Below, in pieces: positions 39,001 to 48,096 of a stretch of 64,000 bases of DNA. The stretch spans positions 62,001 through 126,000 of IMG/VR virus record IMGVR_UViG_3300021478_000015; one strand, 5' to 3'. Positions within the stretch are counted from its first letter, which is position 1. Each line of letters starts with the position of its first letter. The position numbers were made by a program, and so were the translations under genes. The DNA comes from a virus. Under the pieces are notes generated by a model. That model was given only the letters and a program-made list of their open reading frames with translations. It did not search any database and had not been told where the DNA came from.

Positions 39001-42000
39001 GCCACCCGCTCGAAGATCCCGCTCAGCCGGGTCCGCAAGATGGCCAAGACCGAGGTCTCGGTGGCCGGGCTAGCAGTACTGGCCGCCGATACGGGCCGGG
39101 TGCTGATGCTGCAGCGCGCCAACCATGATGTCAAGGATCCGGCTGCGGGCACCTGGGAGTTCCCCGGTGGTCATCTCAACCCCGACGAAGCGCCAGTCGA
39201 GGGGGCTATACGGGAGTGGAAGGAAGAGCTTGGCTGCAAGCTGCCTGCCGGGCATGTCCAGGGCCATTGGATCTCGAAGAAGATCTATCAAGGCTTCGTC
39301 TATGTCATCGAGCATGAGGACGAGGTTGACATAAACCACGATCATGAGAATCGCCAGGTCCTGAACCCCGATGATCCTGATGGGGATGAGATCGAGGTGG
39401 CGGCCTGGTTCGAGCCCAAGGACCTGCCCGACATGCCTGCCCTGCGCGACGAGGTCAAGAGCGGCACCGACTGGTCCAAGCTCAAGCTCAAGAAGACGGC
39501 CGGACTCGAAGCATTCCTGGCCGCCTACTACCATGTCAGCCCGCACTGGTTGCCATCAGGGACCAAGCTCACCCCCGGCGGGGGCCGTCGCAACTTCGGG
39601 GGCCGGGCCGACAGTGACGCCGTGTACATGGCTGGGTCAGAGGGCGAGGCCGAGCAGTGGGGCAACGCCATGGCCCAGGACGAGCCCACTGGCCATCTGC
39701 ACATCTACGAGGTCCAGCCTCACGGCCCGGTCACCCACAGTCAGGGTCATGTGACCATGGACGACTTCCACGATGTGATCGGCCAGCACGCTGCCCCAGC
39801 GGCCACCATCGTCCGCCATCACTACTCCTACGATCCCGAGAGCGGGGAGGCCTTCTATCCCCATGAGGCCGGGCTTGGAGCCTTGGCGGCGGCCGAACCC
39901 ACCTTCTACCACGGGACCAGCGACGATCTAGAGCCGGGTAGCCAGCTTTCGGTGGAGGAGGCCACTCGGCGGCAACCAGAGGTGGCCAAGGCCTTAGAGG
40001 ATCGGGGTGGTCAGCACATCAGCTTCACCACCGACTACCAGCACGCCCAGATGTACGCCGGGGTCCGCGCCCAGACCCGCGGCGGGACGCCTCGGGTGTA
40101 TCGGGTGCAACCAACCGGGGGCTACGAGCCCAACCCCGCCGACGAGAAGTGGCGGGAGGGCAAGCCGCCCATGTCCTTCAGGACCAAGGAGCCGGTCACC
40201 GTCCTGGGGGAGGCCACGCCACCGAAGCGGCGACGGAAGCAGAGCGGACTGATGGCCTTTGTGGCTGTCAATGCTTCGGATGAGGTCCCGCCTGAGCCTG
40301 GTCTCTCGCCTATCCCTGAGGGCCACGTCCGGCTGTTCCACCAGACCGGCCCGAAGCACGTCGAGTCCATCCGTCAGAACGGGCTGACCATGGAGCATGC
40401 TCGGGCCACCGGAGGGCCGGTCGGGGTGTGGGCCAGCCACGGCACCCGCTTCTATCCCGGCCAGGACCACGCCACGGTGGAGTTCCACGTCCCCTACAAG
40501 GAGCTACAGGACACCGCCGGAGGCCAGTCGCCCCACCGCCATCAGCCCCAGGAGGACTGGGAGCAGTCCAACCACCACACCCTGGTCATCCCCCGCTCGA
40601 TCAAGCCCCATGAGATCACCGCCATCCATGAGCCCTGGCACGATCGCTATCGGTACTTCCACAACGAGGGCATGACCGACGAGGTCAAGCAGGGTGGCTT
40701 CGACAACCTGAAGGACATCCCTGACTACGGCCGGGCCATCGACAAGATCAAGAGCGAGGCCAGCCTGCACCTGGCCATGAACACCGAGGACGAGGTACCC
40801 CCTCGACTGGGCACCGCGCCCATCCCGGAGGGCCATGTGCGCCTCTATCACCACACTTGGTCCAAGAACGTGCCCAGCATCCGCGAGCACGGTCTCCTGG
40901 CCGAGATGGGAAAAGGTGACAGTGGCAAGGGCTACGGCAATGAGCTATCGGCCGGGGTATGGGCGGCTAGTCAGCATCCCGAGCCTGATCCCCAGAGCGA
41001 CCGGCATGTGATCGAGTTCCACGCCCACCCCTCCGAGATCGATGTCAACGGGCCTTCTCCTGGCCAGGATGTCCATAAGTGGCAGCAAGGTGATCACAAC
41101 GTCTTGATGCGGGGCTCGGTCAAGCCCGAGAACATCCTGGCTATCCATGCCCCCTGGCATACCGCTTATCATCAGATCAACGATGATCCCCGCGACCGGG
41201 AGGATGTCAAGAACGGCAAGCTGGACTGGGTCCATAACGATCCCTCCATGCCGGGCGTGAGCAAGGCCGTTCACAAGATCCAGGCCGAGGGGGCGGCCCG
41301 GCCCAACATCGGCAAGGGCTGGTGGCTCACCCCCGAGGGCAAGAAGATCGGCGTGTACGACCACTATGAGACGACGCCTGGCATGGCTCGTCAGATGATC
41401 CGCCCGCACATGGCGGAGAGTGGTCAGGTTAGGGTCCGTAGTTTCAACAATCAACTCAACGTGCAAACGGCCCGTCCCTTCACCGATAAGCAGCGTCAGA
41501 GTTTGCTGATGGATGCGGACCGACATAGCCGCATGTTTGTGGACGTGCTCCACCCCGATACTGAGGAGTCCATCCACTCCGAGTCCGGGGGTCCCGAAGA
41601 AGCCGATCGCATGCTGGCCCGAGCCCATCGCGCTGCCATCCCCCATGAGGCCAAGAGGGCGGTGCAGGGTGCTCGAAAGGTCACTCAGGTGCCCCTGCAA
41701 CACATCCTCACTCACACCGAGCCCACCGACATGGCTAGCTACGGCCACACCTGGCCGGACGCCTTCCGCGACATCGAGGAGAACCATGAGGACTTCGCCC
41801 CCAAGCATTGGGGCAAGTTCCTCGATCACGTCCAGGCTCACGGCATCCAGACTCCGGTGGTGATCCTGCATGACGGGGAGCGCCAGAAGCTGTTCTCCGG
41901 CCATCACCGGGTGTGGGCCGCCCACCGTTTGGGCCTCAGCCATGTCCCCGCCTATCACACCGACGATCCCTCCGAGGCCTATGACTTGATGGACGAGCAG

Positions 42001-45000
42001 GCCGCTCATGAAAGCGATTGGCACAAGCAGGCTGGGCTATCGACCTTCATAGCCATCGAGGCTCACCCTGACAGCTACCATACGCTGTATCGAGGATTGC
42101 ACTTCGGTGAGATTGAGCCACACAATATCGATGACTTCCACAAGAATCCCCAGAAGTACATGGGCCATGAGAAGAATGTTGGGATCCATTGGACCGACAA
42201 TCCGGACTCGGCCTACAACTTTGCCACCGATAGAGATCCCGAAGGCTGGGCGCATGAGGGAGATCCCGATGAGGAGCAGGGACATCTCCACGGCGTGATC
42301 CTGGAGGGAAGAGTCCATCCTCGCCACATCATCGACCCGGAGTCTGAGGAGGGCCAGGGCTATGCCATGTCCGACGCCATCCTGGGCCATGAGCATCCCG
42401 AGAACGAGGTGACGGTGCGCGGCGATGCCCGTGTGCATGTCCACAAGATCCACGCCATCACCGAGCACCCCGAGACCGGTGAGAATCGTTGGACCACCCA
42501 CAACGTCTCAGAGCATCACTTGGCCGTTCAATATGAAGCCCTCGGTCCTTATCGCAAGATCAACGTCGAAGACATCAAGCGCAACATGATCATTCGTCCC
42601 AGTTGGGGGCAACATGATTGGACCCGTACTACTGGTGATGCTCAGCATGATCCCGATCATCCTGACGACACTTCGCGTGAGTTTCCCGATGAGGATGATC
42701 CCGATCACGTCAAGATGTACGTGATCCCCATTCACCGGACCTTCACGCCCCATCAGCCTGAGGGGACTCCCTATCACGTCCGGGTTCGCAAGCAGGCCGG
42801 ATTGGAGGGCTTCATAGCGGCCCAGGGACCTACCTACTACCAGGGGCGGCGCAGCGATGGCAGCCGGGCTCAGATCGGCGGAGAGCGGGGTCAGGGCTGG
42901 GACGAGCATATGTTCGTGTCCCACGATCCCGAGGTGGCCCGCCTGTACGCCGGGCATCAGGGCAGCGTCCACGCCATCCACATGGCCCCCGACACCAAGG
43001 TGCTCAAGATCGACCGGGCCAATGGCCCCACCTGGAAGCGCTACGCCAAGGGCACCGAGGGCCAGGGCCTGCTGGACGAGGCCAAGACCATCGTGGCCCG
43101 TGCCGGAGGAGAGGGCTACCACGTTGTGGAGTTCCACCGGCCGCACGATTACATCGGCCACGTCATCCTGGACCGATCCAAGGTTCAGGGCGAGGAGCAT
43201 ATGGCCGCCGGTCACGGTGATCTCATAGGACGAGGATTACACCTCAATCTCTCCGATGAAGACGGCGATCATGAGCTAGCCAATAAGATCTGGGATCATC
43301 ATCCTGATGCGGCTCGACATCTCCTCCACACTATCCATGACATAGGCGGTGGTCACGCCGGGGCTTGGTGGGGAAGACTTAATCCTCAACATCGTGAGTT
43401 CAGCACCCATGAGGTCAAGGATTACGCCGAAGGAGGCGAAGGCGGCGAGGAGTTGATGAACAAGTGGCATCCTGAGGCCCATGATCCCGAGGAAGGCAAT
43501 CACGGTTTGCACGGTGGTGTGGATGTCGCCTTGATCGCTCACAACACCCATGGCTGGGACCCCGAGAAGAATCCTCTGGTGGCGGGCGGGCTCATGGGTA
43601 GCTCCTACATCCCCGAGGGCCAGGGCAAGGACATGCCCCTGCACTCGATCCATGTCAACGACGGTAGGGGCTGGCGACGGCTGCCTCACCCTCCTGGGCT
43701 GACCGTGACCGCGGCTGACGATGACGAGGATTGGCGGGGCCTGCACCAGCCCTCGATGGGGCCGCCTATCCACAACCTGCTGGAGAAGGACGAGGACGGC
43801 GGCCAGCTAGCCCCTGACGACATCTACACCCACATGCACTACTACACCGATGGCGAGGCCAACTGGGACAACGAGTCCCACGCCGCTATCCGCAAGGCCC
43901 GTGGTGACATGCCGCTACACCAGCGCCCGGCTGCACCGGCCAAGATGTTCTCGGAGCGAGCCGGTGGGGGCGAGATGAGCCCGGCCCGAGAAGCTGAAAG
44001 CGATGAGGCCTTCGCCCAGCGCCAGCAACGGCGCAAAGACGGTGAGCACCACGTCACCATCTACCGGGCTGCCCCCAAGGGGCTCAAGTCCATCGGGCCA
44101 GGGGATTGGGTCACGCCCTCGCCCAGCTACGCCCGCGACCACGCCCGTCAGGCCAGCGACCCCAAGAAGGACTGGCCGGTCTACAAGGCCTCGGTCCCGG
44201 CCAAGCATGTGCGCTGGGCCGGGGACTCCCTCAACGAGTTCGGATATTCGGGGCCTGCGGTTAAGCCCACTTACCACACCAGGGGTGGCACCCAGGCCGA
44301 GCGTCTGGCCGCATTCGTGGTCGAGGCTGATCAGCCTTACGCCGGGGGCTACCAGTTCAAGTTCCGCAAGGCCCAACCCAACTCCATGGAGGCTCAGGCC
44401 GATAAGACGCTGAACTATCACCGCCTGGATGCCTTCCATGAGAACACCCAGGATCTTACCCAGGGTCGCGGTGGTCATGCAGGCTTTCTACTCTGGCATC
44501 ACAAGACCGGTGAGATCGGCAGTATCGAGACCCTGCCCGAGCATCAGCGTCGAGGGCTGGCCACCGAGATGCTGGACCAGGCCCGCCAGATCTCCGCCAC
44601 CACCCGAGGGGTCAAGCCCCCGAAGCACTCCAATCAGCGCACCGACGCCGGGGAGGCCTGGGCACGCTCGACTGGCGACCGGCTGCCTCGCCGGGTGCAA
44701 TCCCTGGCCGCCTTCGTGGCTGCCCTGGACCCCTCCGAGATCTCTGAGACCTCACCGGAGGAGTTCCACCGCAACTTCTCCCGGTCCATCGCCGGTAGCC
44801 CCTTCGAGCGTCATGTCACCAACCACACCCCGGAGGAGATCCGCTCCGAGGGTATGAAGCCGCTTACTATCAACCATGGTACGAGTGGTGTCCTGATCCA
44901 TGATCACGGGGATGGTAGGATAGAGCCGACAGGACTGTACAACGATCGGGAGAAAGGAGTGAAGGGTGCCGGTATAGATCTTCTCAAGCATGCCGTTGAG

Positions 45001-45381
45001 CATCACGGGGCGAACTACTTTGAGTGTTACGGCCCGCAACTGCCGAAGATGTACGAGAAGCTCGGGTTCCATACCACCGAGAAGTATCCGTTCGATCCCT
45101 CCCAGGCCCATCCGGACTGGGATTACGAGCAGCACAACCACCCTGATTACCACATCATGAGACCGAACGATCCCCAGCAGAAGACGGCCGCGCTCCCGGC
45201 TGACGTGATCAGTCTTTCCGACGTGGACTGGGACGACCCGGCGGCGGTGGCCGCGTTCAAGGCCCAGACCGAAGCTGAGCTTGACGCTGAGGGCGGCCAG
45301 GACTGGGTCCACATGACGCCCGAGCAGAAGGAAGCCTCCTGGCAGGCAGCCCTGGCTCAACTCGGGGTCCATCTCCCCTAG
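36031..45381 (+). CDS. Prohead-protease/multi-effector polyprotein, 3116 residues
   Basis: Residues 1-230 resemble a capsid maturation protease: KPVFVNH (His77) and HIDRTSMGVDV (Ser135), plus CSACGN zinc-type Cys. Then follow, in order and approximately: two papain-like modules (C, HYWNRLPDG, LDASHDQF at 255-360; GQCDVAS, HSVVEV, DWTARQFD at 363-490); a ParB-like module (500-615, EGNHRRDAA); an R-S-E ADP-ribosyltransferase (670-840, LYRGV, YSS, EQE); an ART-like unit; a Nudix hydrolase (1010-1155, box from GHLNPDEAP to REWKEELG); four more ART-like units (1157-1750, the last two duplicates); an unknown unit; a second ParB-like module (1885-1990, SGHHRVWAAHRLG); further ART-like units (2003-2755); two GNAT-like acetyltransferases (2766-2887, 2904-3034). 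A peptide of the form AGLxxFxAA recurs between modules and may be a processing or targeting site. Head proteases of this kind normally have 200-700 residues. It starts directly after a late element. Confidence 0.8.
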   Translation: MKHYAALEIISAEYGDQHSLRHLAHRADFTYAPRPGYLYVRSRAISSRTNDNFDDFPAEEIEKGYRSFIGKPVFVNHVNEDHKRARGVVIDAALHHDVNPNGSPDTWCEVLMEVDALRFPKLAQAIVQGHIDRTSMGVDVEYSICSACGNKATNPAEYCRHIPQMKGSKIVRRNAATNRPEETLIFETCYGLSFFENSLLVEDPADPTAYFLGVDDRGLRMAQKTAHRKLCRQCLTSSSCAAYGCGRSSEGLGAFVASTPGNFDKIPQHHWDYLSDLVDRVGQREKTPKVCWQVFSAIDHKLGYPQESGYYRGEGHYWNRLPDGSILDASHDQFEEDDDPVRIFAPGDPEHGHFKTAVRHQEGLGAFVAAHDLDEAVTSFKPYAEEQGWHDPTCVGGQCDVASTEFAQHLHEHGIPHEVVTHYPEPGGPMSHSVVEVGDHTVDWTARQFDPKADFPHIEPHHVTRSRWHRTEPYYGEIEYGKDYREASLAGDKSWIKEEHDYEGRHGERRHITRTMTGALPTHLVQHLMGVKGEIPGEHRNKQGQQWEDFKSDIAQNGIKNPIFITQDPGERPKISEGNHRRDAAVELGHPYVPVEMRYFGHAEQDPDNLEDKAQAHFDRENQIRSLGTRRLARYEPEPDAPEEGEYEKEPDPSGFFPNGIATRWRQAHKPLVADALHAWKGDPVNALTHWHHELNDDPQPDSGSGKQMRAQSGALRWELQNNSKTFGRKLYRGVPTAQDRLPKVGDIIDHDDRPRGYSSNRATAWAFARKSGSDHLRRPLVPVTYQTAPGTQGLRIKDYGTGSGLDQSEQEYVLHGQHQVTHVESTDKGLHVRTRPLQSYTAGLRGFVAARGDDPGLDEALDQLGEILSRPSHAPPPKILPEAHEMYGGYIHEHPSGHLHVSEAPGALSKPLEKLYRIVHPKEWEEAQQKGYLQSNTAFSPGYTRASAQPDERWRRQSADPSEIAPKGHTIEIDYHPDDNWHASAEGYAATRSKIPLSRVRKMAKTEVSVAGLAVLAADTGRVLMLQRANHDVKDPAAGTWEFPGGHLNPDEAPVEGAIREWKEELGCKLPAGHVQGHWISKKIYQGFVYVIEHEDEVDINHDHENRQVLNPDDPDGDEIEVAAWFEPKDLPDMPALRDEVKSGTDWSKLKLKKTAGLEAFLAAYYHVSPHWLPSGTKLTPGGGRRNFGGRADSDAVYMAGSEGEAEQWGNAMAQDEPTGHLHIYEVQPHGPVTHSQGHVTMDDFHDVIGQHAAPAATIVRHHYSYDPESGEAFYPHEAGLGALAAAEPTFYHGTSDDLEPGSQLSVEEATRRQPEVAKALEDRGGQHISFTTDYQHAQMYAGVRAQTRGGTPRVYRVQPTGGYEPNPADEKWREGKPPMSFRTKEPVTVLGEATPPKRRRKQSGLMAFVAVNASDEVPPEPGLSPIPEGHVRLFHQTGPKHVESIRQNGLTMEHARATGGPVGVWASHGTRFYPGQDHATVEFHVPYKELQDTAGGQSPHRHQPQEDWEQSNHHTLVIPRSIKPHEITAIHEPWHDRYRYFHNEGMTDEVKQGGFDNLKDIPDYGRAIDKIKSEASLHLAMNTEDEVPPRLGTAPIPEGHVRLYHHTWSKNVPSIREHGLLAEMGKGDSGKGYGNELSAGVWAASQHPEPDPQSDRHVIEFHAHPSEIDVNGPSPGQDVHKWQQGDHNVLMRGSVKPENILAIHAPWHTAYHQINDDPRDREDVKNGKLDWVHNDPSMPGVSKAVHKIQAEGAARPNIGKGWWLTPEGKKIGVYDHYETTPGMARQMIRPHMAESGQVRVRSFNNQLNVQTARPFTDKQRQSLLMDADRHSRMFVDVLHPDTEESIHSESGGPEEADRMLARAHRAAIPHEAKRAVQGARKVTQVPLQHILTHTEPTDMASYGHTWPDAFRDIEENHEDFAPKHWGKFLDHVQAHGIQTPVVILHDGERQKLFSGHHRVWAAHRLGLSHVPAYHTDDPSEAYDLMDEQAAHESDWHKQAGLSTFIAIEAHPDSYHTLYRGLHFGEIEPHNIDDFHKNPQKYMGHEKNVGIHWTDNPDSAYNFATDRDPEGWAHEGDPDEEQGHLHGVILEGRVHPRHIIDPESEEGQGYAMSDAILGHEHPENEVTVRGDARVHVHKIHAITEHPETGENRWTTHNVSEHHLAVQYEALGPYRKINVEDIKRNMIIRPSWGQHDWTRTTGDAQHDPDHPDDTSREFPDEDDPDHVKMYVIPIHRTFTPHQPEGTPYHVRVRKQAGLEGFIAAQGPTYYQGRRSDGSRAQIGGERGQGWDEHMFVSHDPEVARLYAGHQGSVHAIHMAPDTKVLKIDRANGPTWKRYAKGTEGQGLLDEAKTIVARAGGEGYHVVEFHRPHDYIGHVILDRSKVQGEEHMAAGHGDLIGRGLHLNLSDEDGDHELANKIWDHHPDAARHLLHTIHDIGGGHAGAWWGRLNPQHREFSTHEVKDYAEGGEGGEELMNKWHPEAHDPEEGNHGLHGGVDVALIAHNTHGWDPEKNPLVAGGLMGSSYIPEGQGKDMPLHSIHVNDGRGWRRLPHPPGLTVTAADDDEDWRGLHQPSMGPPIHNLLEKDEDGGQLAPDDIYTHMHYYTDGEANWDNESHAAIRKARGDMPLHQRPAAPAKMFSERAGGGEMSPAREAESDEAFAQRQQRRKDGEHHVTIYRAAPKGLKSIGPGDWVTPSPSYARDHARQASDPKKDWPVYKASVPAKHVRWAGDSLNEFGYSGPAVKPTYHTRGGTQAERLAAFVVEADQPYAGGYQFKFRKAQPNSMEAQADKTLNYHRLDAFHENTQDLTQGRGGHAGFLLWHHKTGEIGSIETLPEHQRRGLATEMLDQARQISATTRGVKPPKHSNQRTDAGEAWARSTGDRLPRRVQSLAAFVAALDPSEISETSPEEFHRNFSRSIAGSPFERHVTNHTPEEIRSEGMKPLTINHGTSGVLIHDHGDGRIEPTGLYNDREKGVKGAGIDLLKHAVEHHGANYFECYGPQLPKMYEKLGFHTTEKYPFDPSQAHPDWDYEQHNHPDYHIMRPNDPQQKTAALPADVISLSDVDWDDPAAVAAFKAQTEAELDAEGGQDWVHMTPEQKEASWQAALAQLGVHLP

Positions 45382-45389
45382 TGGTTAGA

Positions 45390-45412
45390 ACAACCCTACT
45401 GGGAAGGGTTGT
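45390..45412 (+). terminator. Hairpin after the polyprotein gene
   Basis: ACAACCC and GGGTTGT form a seven-bp stem over a nine-base loop nine bases after the stop codon, with no U-run. It may be a terminator or 3' stabiliser. The rest of the 45382-45575 interval shows no gene I can support. Confidence 0.45.
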
Positions 45413-45575
45413 GCCATATTGCGGTGCCCCAGGGAGGAGGGACCCCGAAGGGTGTCAGTCCCCATTGGACGGTGCTCAGGCCAAATGCATTCCCCGGAGC
45501 CTCTAGGAGGTCGTTGACGGGTTGCTCTAACCACAACTGACAATAGCATCTCGGGCCGGGGGATGTGGGCGCGGG

Positions 45576-45611
45576 CCTGTCGGTGACCGGGTCAGGGCGA
45601 CGAAGGGATGA
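45576..45611 (+). promoter_or_regulatory. 36-base late-gene element, copy 3
   Basis: CCTGTC, 20 bases ending in TCAGGGCGAC, then GAAGGGATGA, one base before ATG of the scaffold-like gene. Confidence 0.7.
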
Positions 45612-45612
45612 G

Positions 45613-47796
45613 ATGTCGGTCTTCACCGCCAAGGAGCAGATCTCGGTCCCGCCCGAGGTGGACACCATGCGGGAGGAGATCTGCCCGGTCTGCGGGTCGG
45701 ATGACTCCTACGTGGGCGACAAGTGCTCGGTGTGCGGCTTCGAGAAGCCCCCGTCGATCTTCATGGACCCCGACACCTCTCTGGCTCAGAACGTCAACCT
45801 GCGCCAGGAGGACCAGGAGGACCAGAACGACGATGGGGCCGGAGAGCTTCAGTGCCCCAACTGCGGTGAGACCTTCCCCTCCGCCGAGGCCCTGAACGCG
45901 GCCGGGGATCCCCATCTGGCCCCCGCCGCCCAGACCATCCCGGCCGAGCAGGACCTGGAGGTCCCAGAAGGGGCGGAGGAGGAGCCTGAGCCCCTCCAGA
46001 GCCCGGACGACAACCAGATGGCCCCGCCGCCCCCAGCGGGCCAGGAGGGGCCTCCTGAGCCCCCTGAGAACGAAGATGAGCAAGTCCCGCCCGGCCAAGA
46101 GGAGGATGAGGATGAGCAGCCTCCGCCTGAGGGCGCAGTCCCGCCGGAGGAGGAGCCCGAGGAGGAGGGTGGCCCACCTGCTGAGCTAGCCGGACCCCCT
46201 GAGCCCGGTGGAGCCCCCGAGGAGGAGTCTCCCGAGCAGGGCCAGGTCGAGCAGGTCGATCCCGAGGCCATGGCCGAGCAGCAGTACGCCGCCGACCAGG
46301 AGGGCATGCAGCAGACCGGCTACGAGGAGGGCGACATCTGCCCCAACTGTGGCCAGGGCCTGCTCCAGCCCCTCGGCACCGAGAACGCCGTGCCGGAGCC
46401 GGGTCAACCGCCCGAGGTCGAGGGCTCTGACGAGATGCCCCAGGGCGGTCCTCGACCCTTCCCGCCCGGCGTGCCCGGCGATGACGAGCCCGAGCCCGAG
46501 GACGAAGAGGAGGAGGGTCCTCCCTCAGCGGCTGCTCCGGACCAGGAGGGCGGCGAAGCCGAAGACGAGCAGGAAGACGACGAAGACGAAGAGGACGAAG
46601 ACGGGGACCAGCCTCCCTGGCTGAACAAGAAGAAATCAGCAGTTCTTTTTAACTACCAAACCAGCAGCATCGAAAGGAGCCTCAGTACGATGCCTACCCG
46701 CCCCCGCCGCCCAGTGCAGCGCCAAGCTACCACTCAGACCCAGCCCGAGCCGACGCCGCGTAGCTCGGTCCGTACCGCCCTGCACGCCTCGCTCAACGCC
46801 CAGGCCAACGTCCTGCGCCGTATGACCGCCGCCTGCCAGCAGGAGCGTCTCCTGCGCCTGGCCGCCGAGGCCCGCATCTTTACCCTGGAGCGGCAGATGT
46901 TCCGCTTCGCCACCTTGGCCGGAGCCGACGCTGACCCCGAGCTTCGAGGCATCAACGAGGAGGGCTATCGGGTCCATGCCTCCTTGATGGCTCGCGCCGC
47001 CTCCTTGCACACCGCCGACCAGAGGGATCCAGCCCAGCCGGTGCCCGAGGGCGCACCCGAGGCCCCCATCGTCACCGAGCAGCAGGCGGCCGAGCCCGCG
47101 GCGCGCACCGACGTGACCCAGCTTGGAGCCACCCCGGTGACCGATGTGTCGGCCGACGCCACCATCGCCGTGGACCAGCCCTACGGCACCGAGGCCTTCG
47201 AGCCCATGAACCTCAACGAGGTGGACGTGACCGCACCCGTACAGAACACCCAGGGGCACCTGCCGCCTGAGCAAACCATCATCCCCGTCGAGGTGCGTGT
47301 CGGTGACCCCGACGATCCCCAGCCCTCCTACGGCTGGACCCTTGATGGTGGCAATCCGTCCGGCCAGACCGGAGGGTCGGTGGGATCCGGGCAGCCCACT
47401 GCAGGCGCGCCGGGCTCGCCTCCGGGGGTCATGCCGGGCACCAGGGCATCCCGTAACGACGGCCAGGTGTCCCTGGGTGCGCTGCGCCTGGCTCGTCTTC
47501 GCATCCAGGCTGGTATTGCCCCGGCCAACCAGGACGACCTGTCCATCGCCGCGAGCATCCAGGACAACCCGGATATGACCGTCGAGGCCGTCAACACCGA
47601 GATCAAGACCCTGACCCAGGTGCTCTCGGTCCAGGTCCCCAACGGCCGGGTGGCCTCGGCCAACCGTCGCCTGGTCCCTCGCTCGGCTACCACCCAGAGC
47701 CCGGCTCCATCCCTGGCTCCCACCGAGATGGAAGGCCCCATCCGCGCCCATGCCTCCACCGGGCAAGTAACCGCGGATGAGATGCTCTTCGAGTAG
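45613..47796 (+). CDS. Scaffold-like head protein with zinc ribbons and acidic region
   Basis: 727 residues. The first 250 hold three zinc-ribbon type Cys groups (CPVCGSD and CSVCGFE; CPNCGET; CPNCGQG) within long Glu/Pro/Gln-rich stretches. Residues about 275-350 are almost entirely acidic. Then a basic patch, a helical segment (RTALHASLNAQANVLRRM and QERLLRLAAEARIFTLERQM) and a Pro/Gly/Thr-rich C-terminal part ending in a helix (TADEMLFE). Position between protease and major capsid protein, high helicity and acidic bulk fit an assembly scaffold or internal core protein. A GTG 48 bases upstream is in frame but precedes the element's end, so ATG is preferred. Confidence 0.65.
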   Translation: MSVFTAKEQISVPPEVDTMREEICPVCGSDDSYVGDKCSVCGFEKPPSIFMDPDTSLAQNVNLRQEDQEDQNDDGAGELQCPNCGETFPSAEALNAAGDPHLAPAAQTIPAEQDLEVPEGAEEEPEPLQSPDDNQMAPPPPAGQEGPPEPPENEDEQVPPGQEEDEDEQPPPEGAVPPEEEPEEEGGPPAELAGPPEPGGAPEEESPEQGQVEQVDPEAMAEQQYAADQEGMQQTGYEEGDICPNCGQGLLQPLGTENAVPEPGQPPEVEGSDEMPQGGPRPFPPGVPGDDEPEPEDEEEEGPPSAAAPDQEGGEAEDEQEDDEDEEDEDGDQPPWLNKKKSAVLFNYQTSSIERSLSTMPTRPRRPVQRQATTQTQPEPTPRSSVRTALHASLNAQANVLRRMTAACQQERLLRLAAEARIFTLERQMFRFATLAGADADPELRGINEEGYRVHASLMARAASLHTADQRDPAQPVPEGAPEAPIVTEQQAAEPAARTDVTQLGATPVTDVSADATIAVDQPYGTEAFEPMNLNEVDVTAPVQNTQGHLPPEQTIIPVEVRVGDPDDPQPSYGWTLDGGNPSGQTGGSVGSGQPTAGAPGSPPGVMPGTRASRNDGQVSLGALRLARLRIQAGIAPANQDDLSIAASIQDNPDMTVEAVNTEIKTLTQVLSVQVPNGRVASANRRLVPRSATTQSPAPSLAPTEMEGPIRAHASTGQVTADEMLFE

Positions 47797-47964
47797 CTAT
47801 TGATCTCCACTCAGGAACTGGACTTCGAGATAGTCCACCGTCTCCGGGAGCATCAACAGGAACATTCGTAGTTCGCTTCGACGCATACGCACGGTAATAC
47901 GAGCCTGTTGATCTGGATTCGGTAGCTCAGGATCCGGGCCGGTAATAGGTGGCAGTGAAGTCAT
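47797..47964 (-). CDS. Small minus-strand protein, 55 residues
   Basis: MTSLPPITGPDPELPNPDQQ then ITVRMRRSELRMFLLMLPET and an acidic end. A TACAAT box six bases before ATG matches the leaderless -10 layout. The frame stays open further upstream to 48165, overlapping a plus-strand late element and the decoration gene, so the short form is preferred. It lies antisense to nothing else and converges on the scaffold gene. Confidence 0.45.
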   Translation of the reverse strand: MTSLPPITGPDPELPNPDQQARITVRMRRSELRMFLLMLPETVDYLEVQFLSGDQ

Positions 47965-48033
47965 GTCGAGATTGTAGATACCCACGAACTCCGGTCTTCG
48001 GGCCGGGGTTCGTTCACGCTCGGCAGAGAAAAG

Positions 48034-48069
48034 CCTGTCCTCCCGACCACCAGAGCGACGAAGTGGTGA
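48034..48069 (+). promoter_or_regulatory. 36-base late-gene element, copy 4
   Basis: CCTGTC, 20 bases ending in CCAGAGCGAC, then GAAGTGGTGA. Here the start codon lies 27 bases further on and has a separate AGGAGG site, so the element's conservation cannot be due to ribosome binding alone. Confidence 0.7.
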
Positions 48070-48096
48070 AAGCCACTCATAGGAGGCTGAGCGCCC

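Noticed and set aside
45396-45668. 90-codon minus-strand frame in the gap after the polyprotein gene
   Set aside because: It runs antisense through a late element and the scaffold gene start, has no supporting overlap or ribosome site, and poor protein-like composition.
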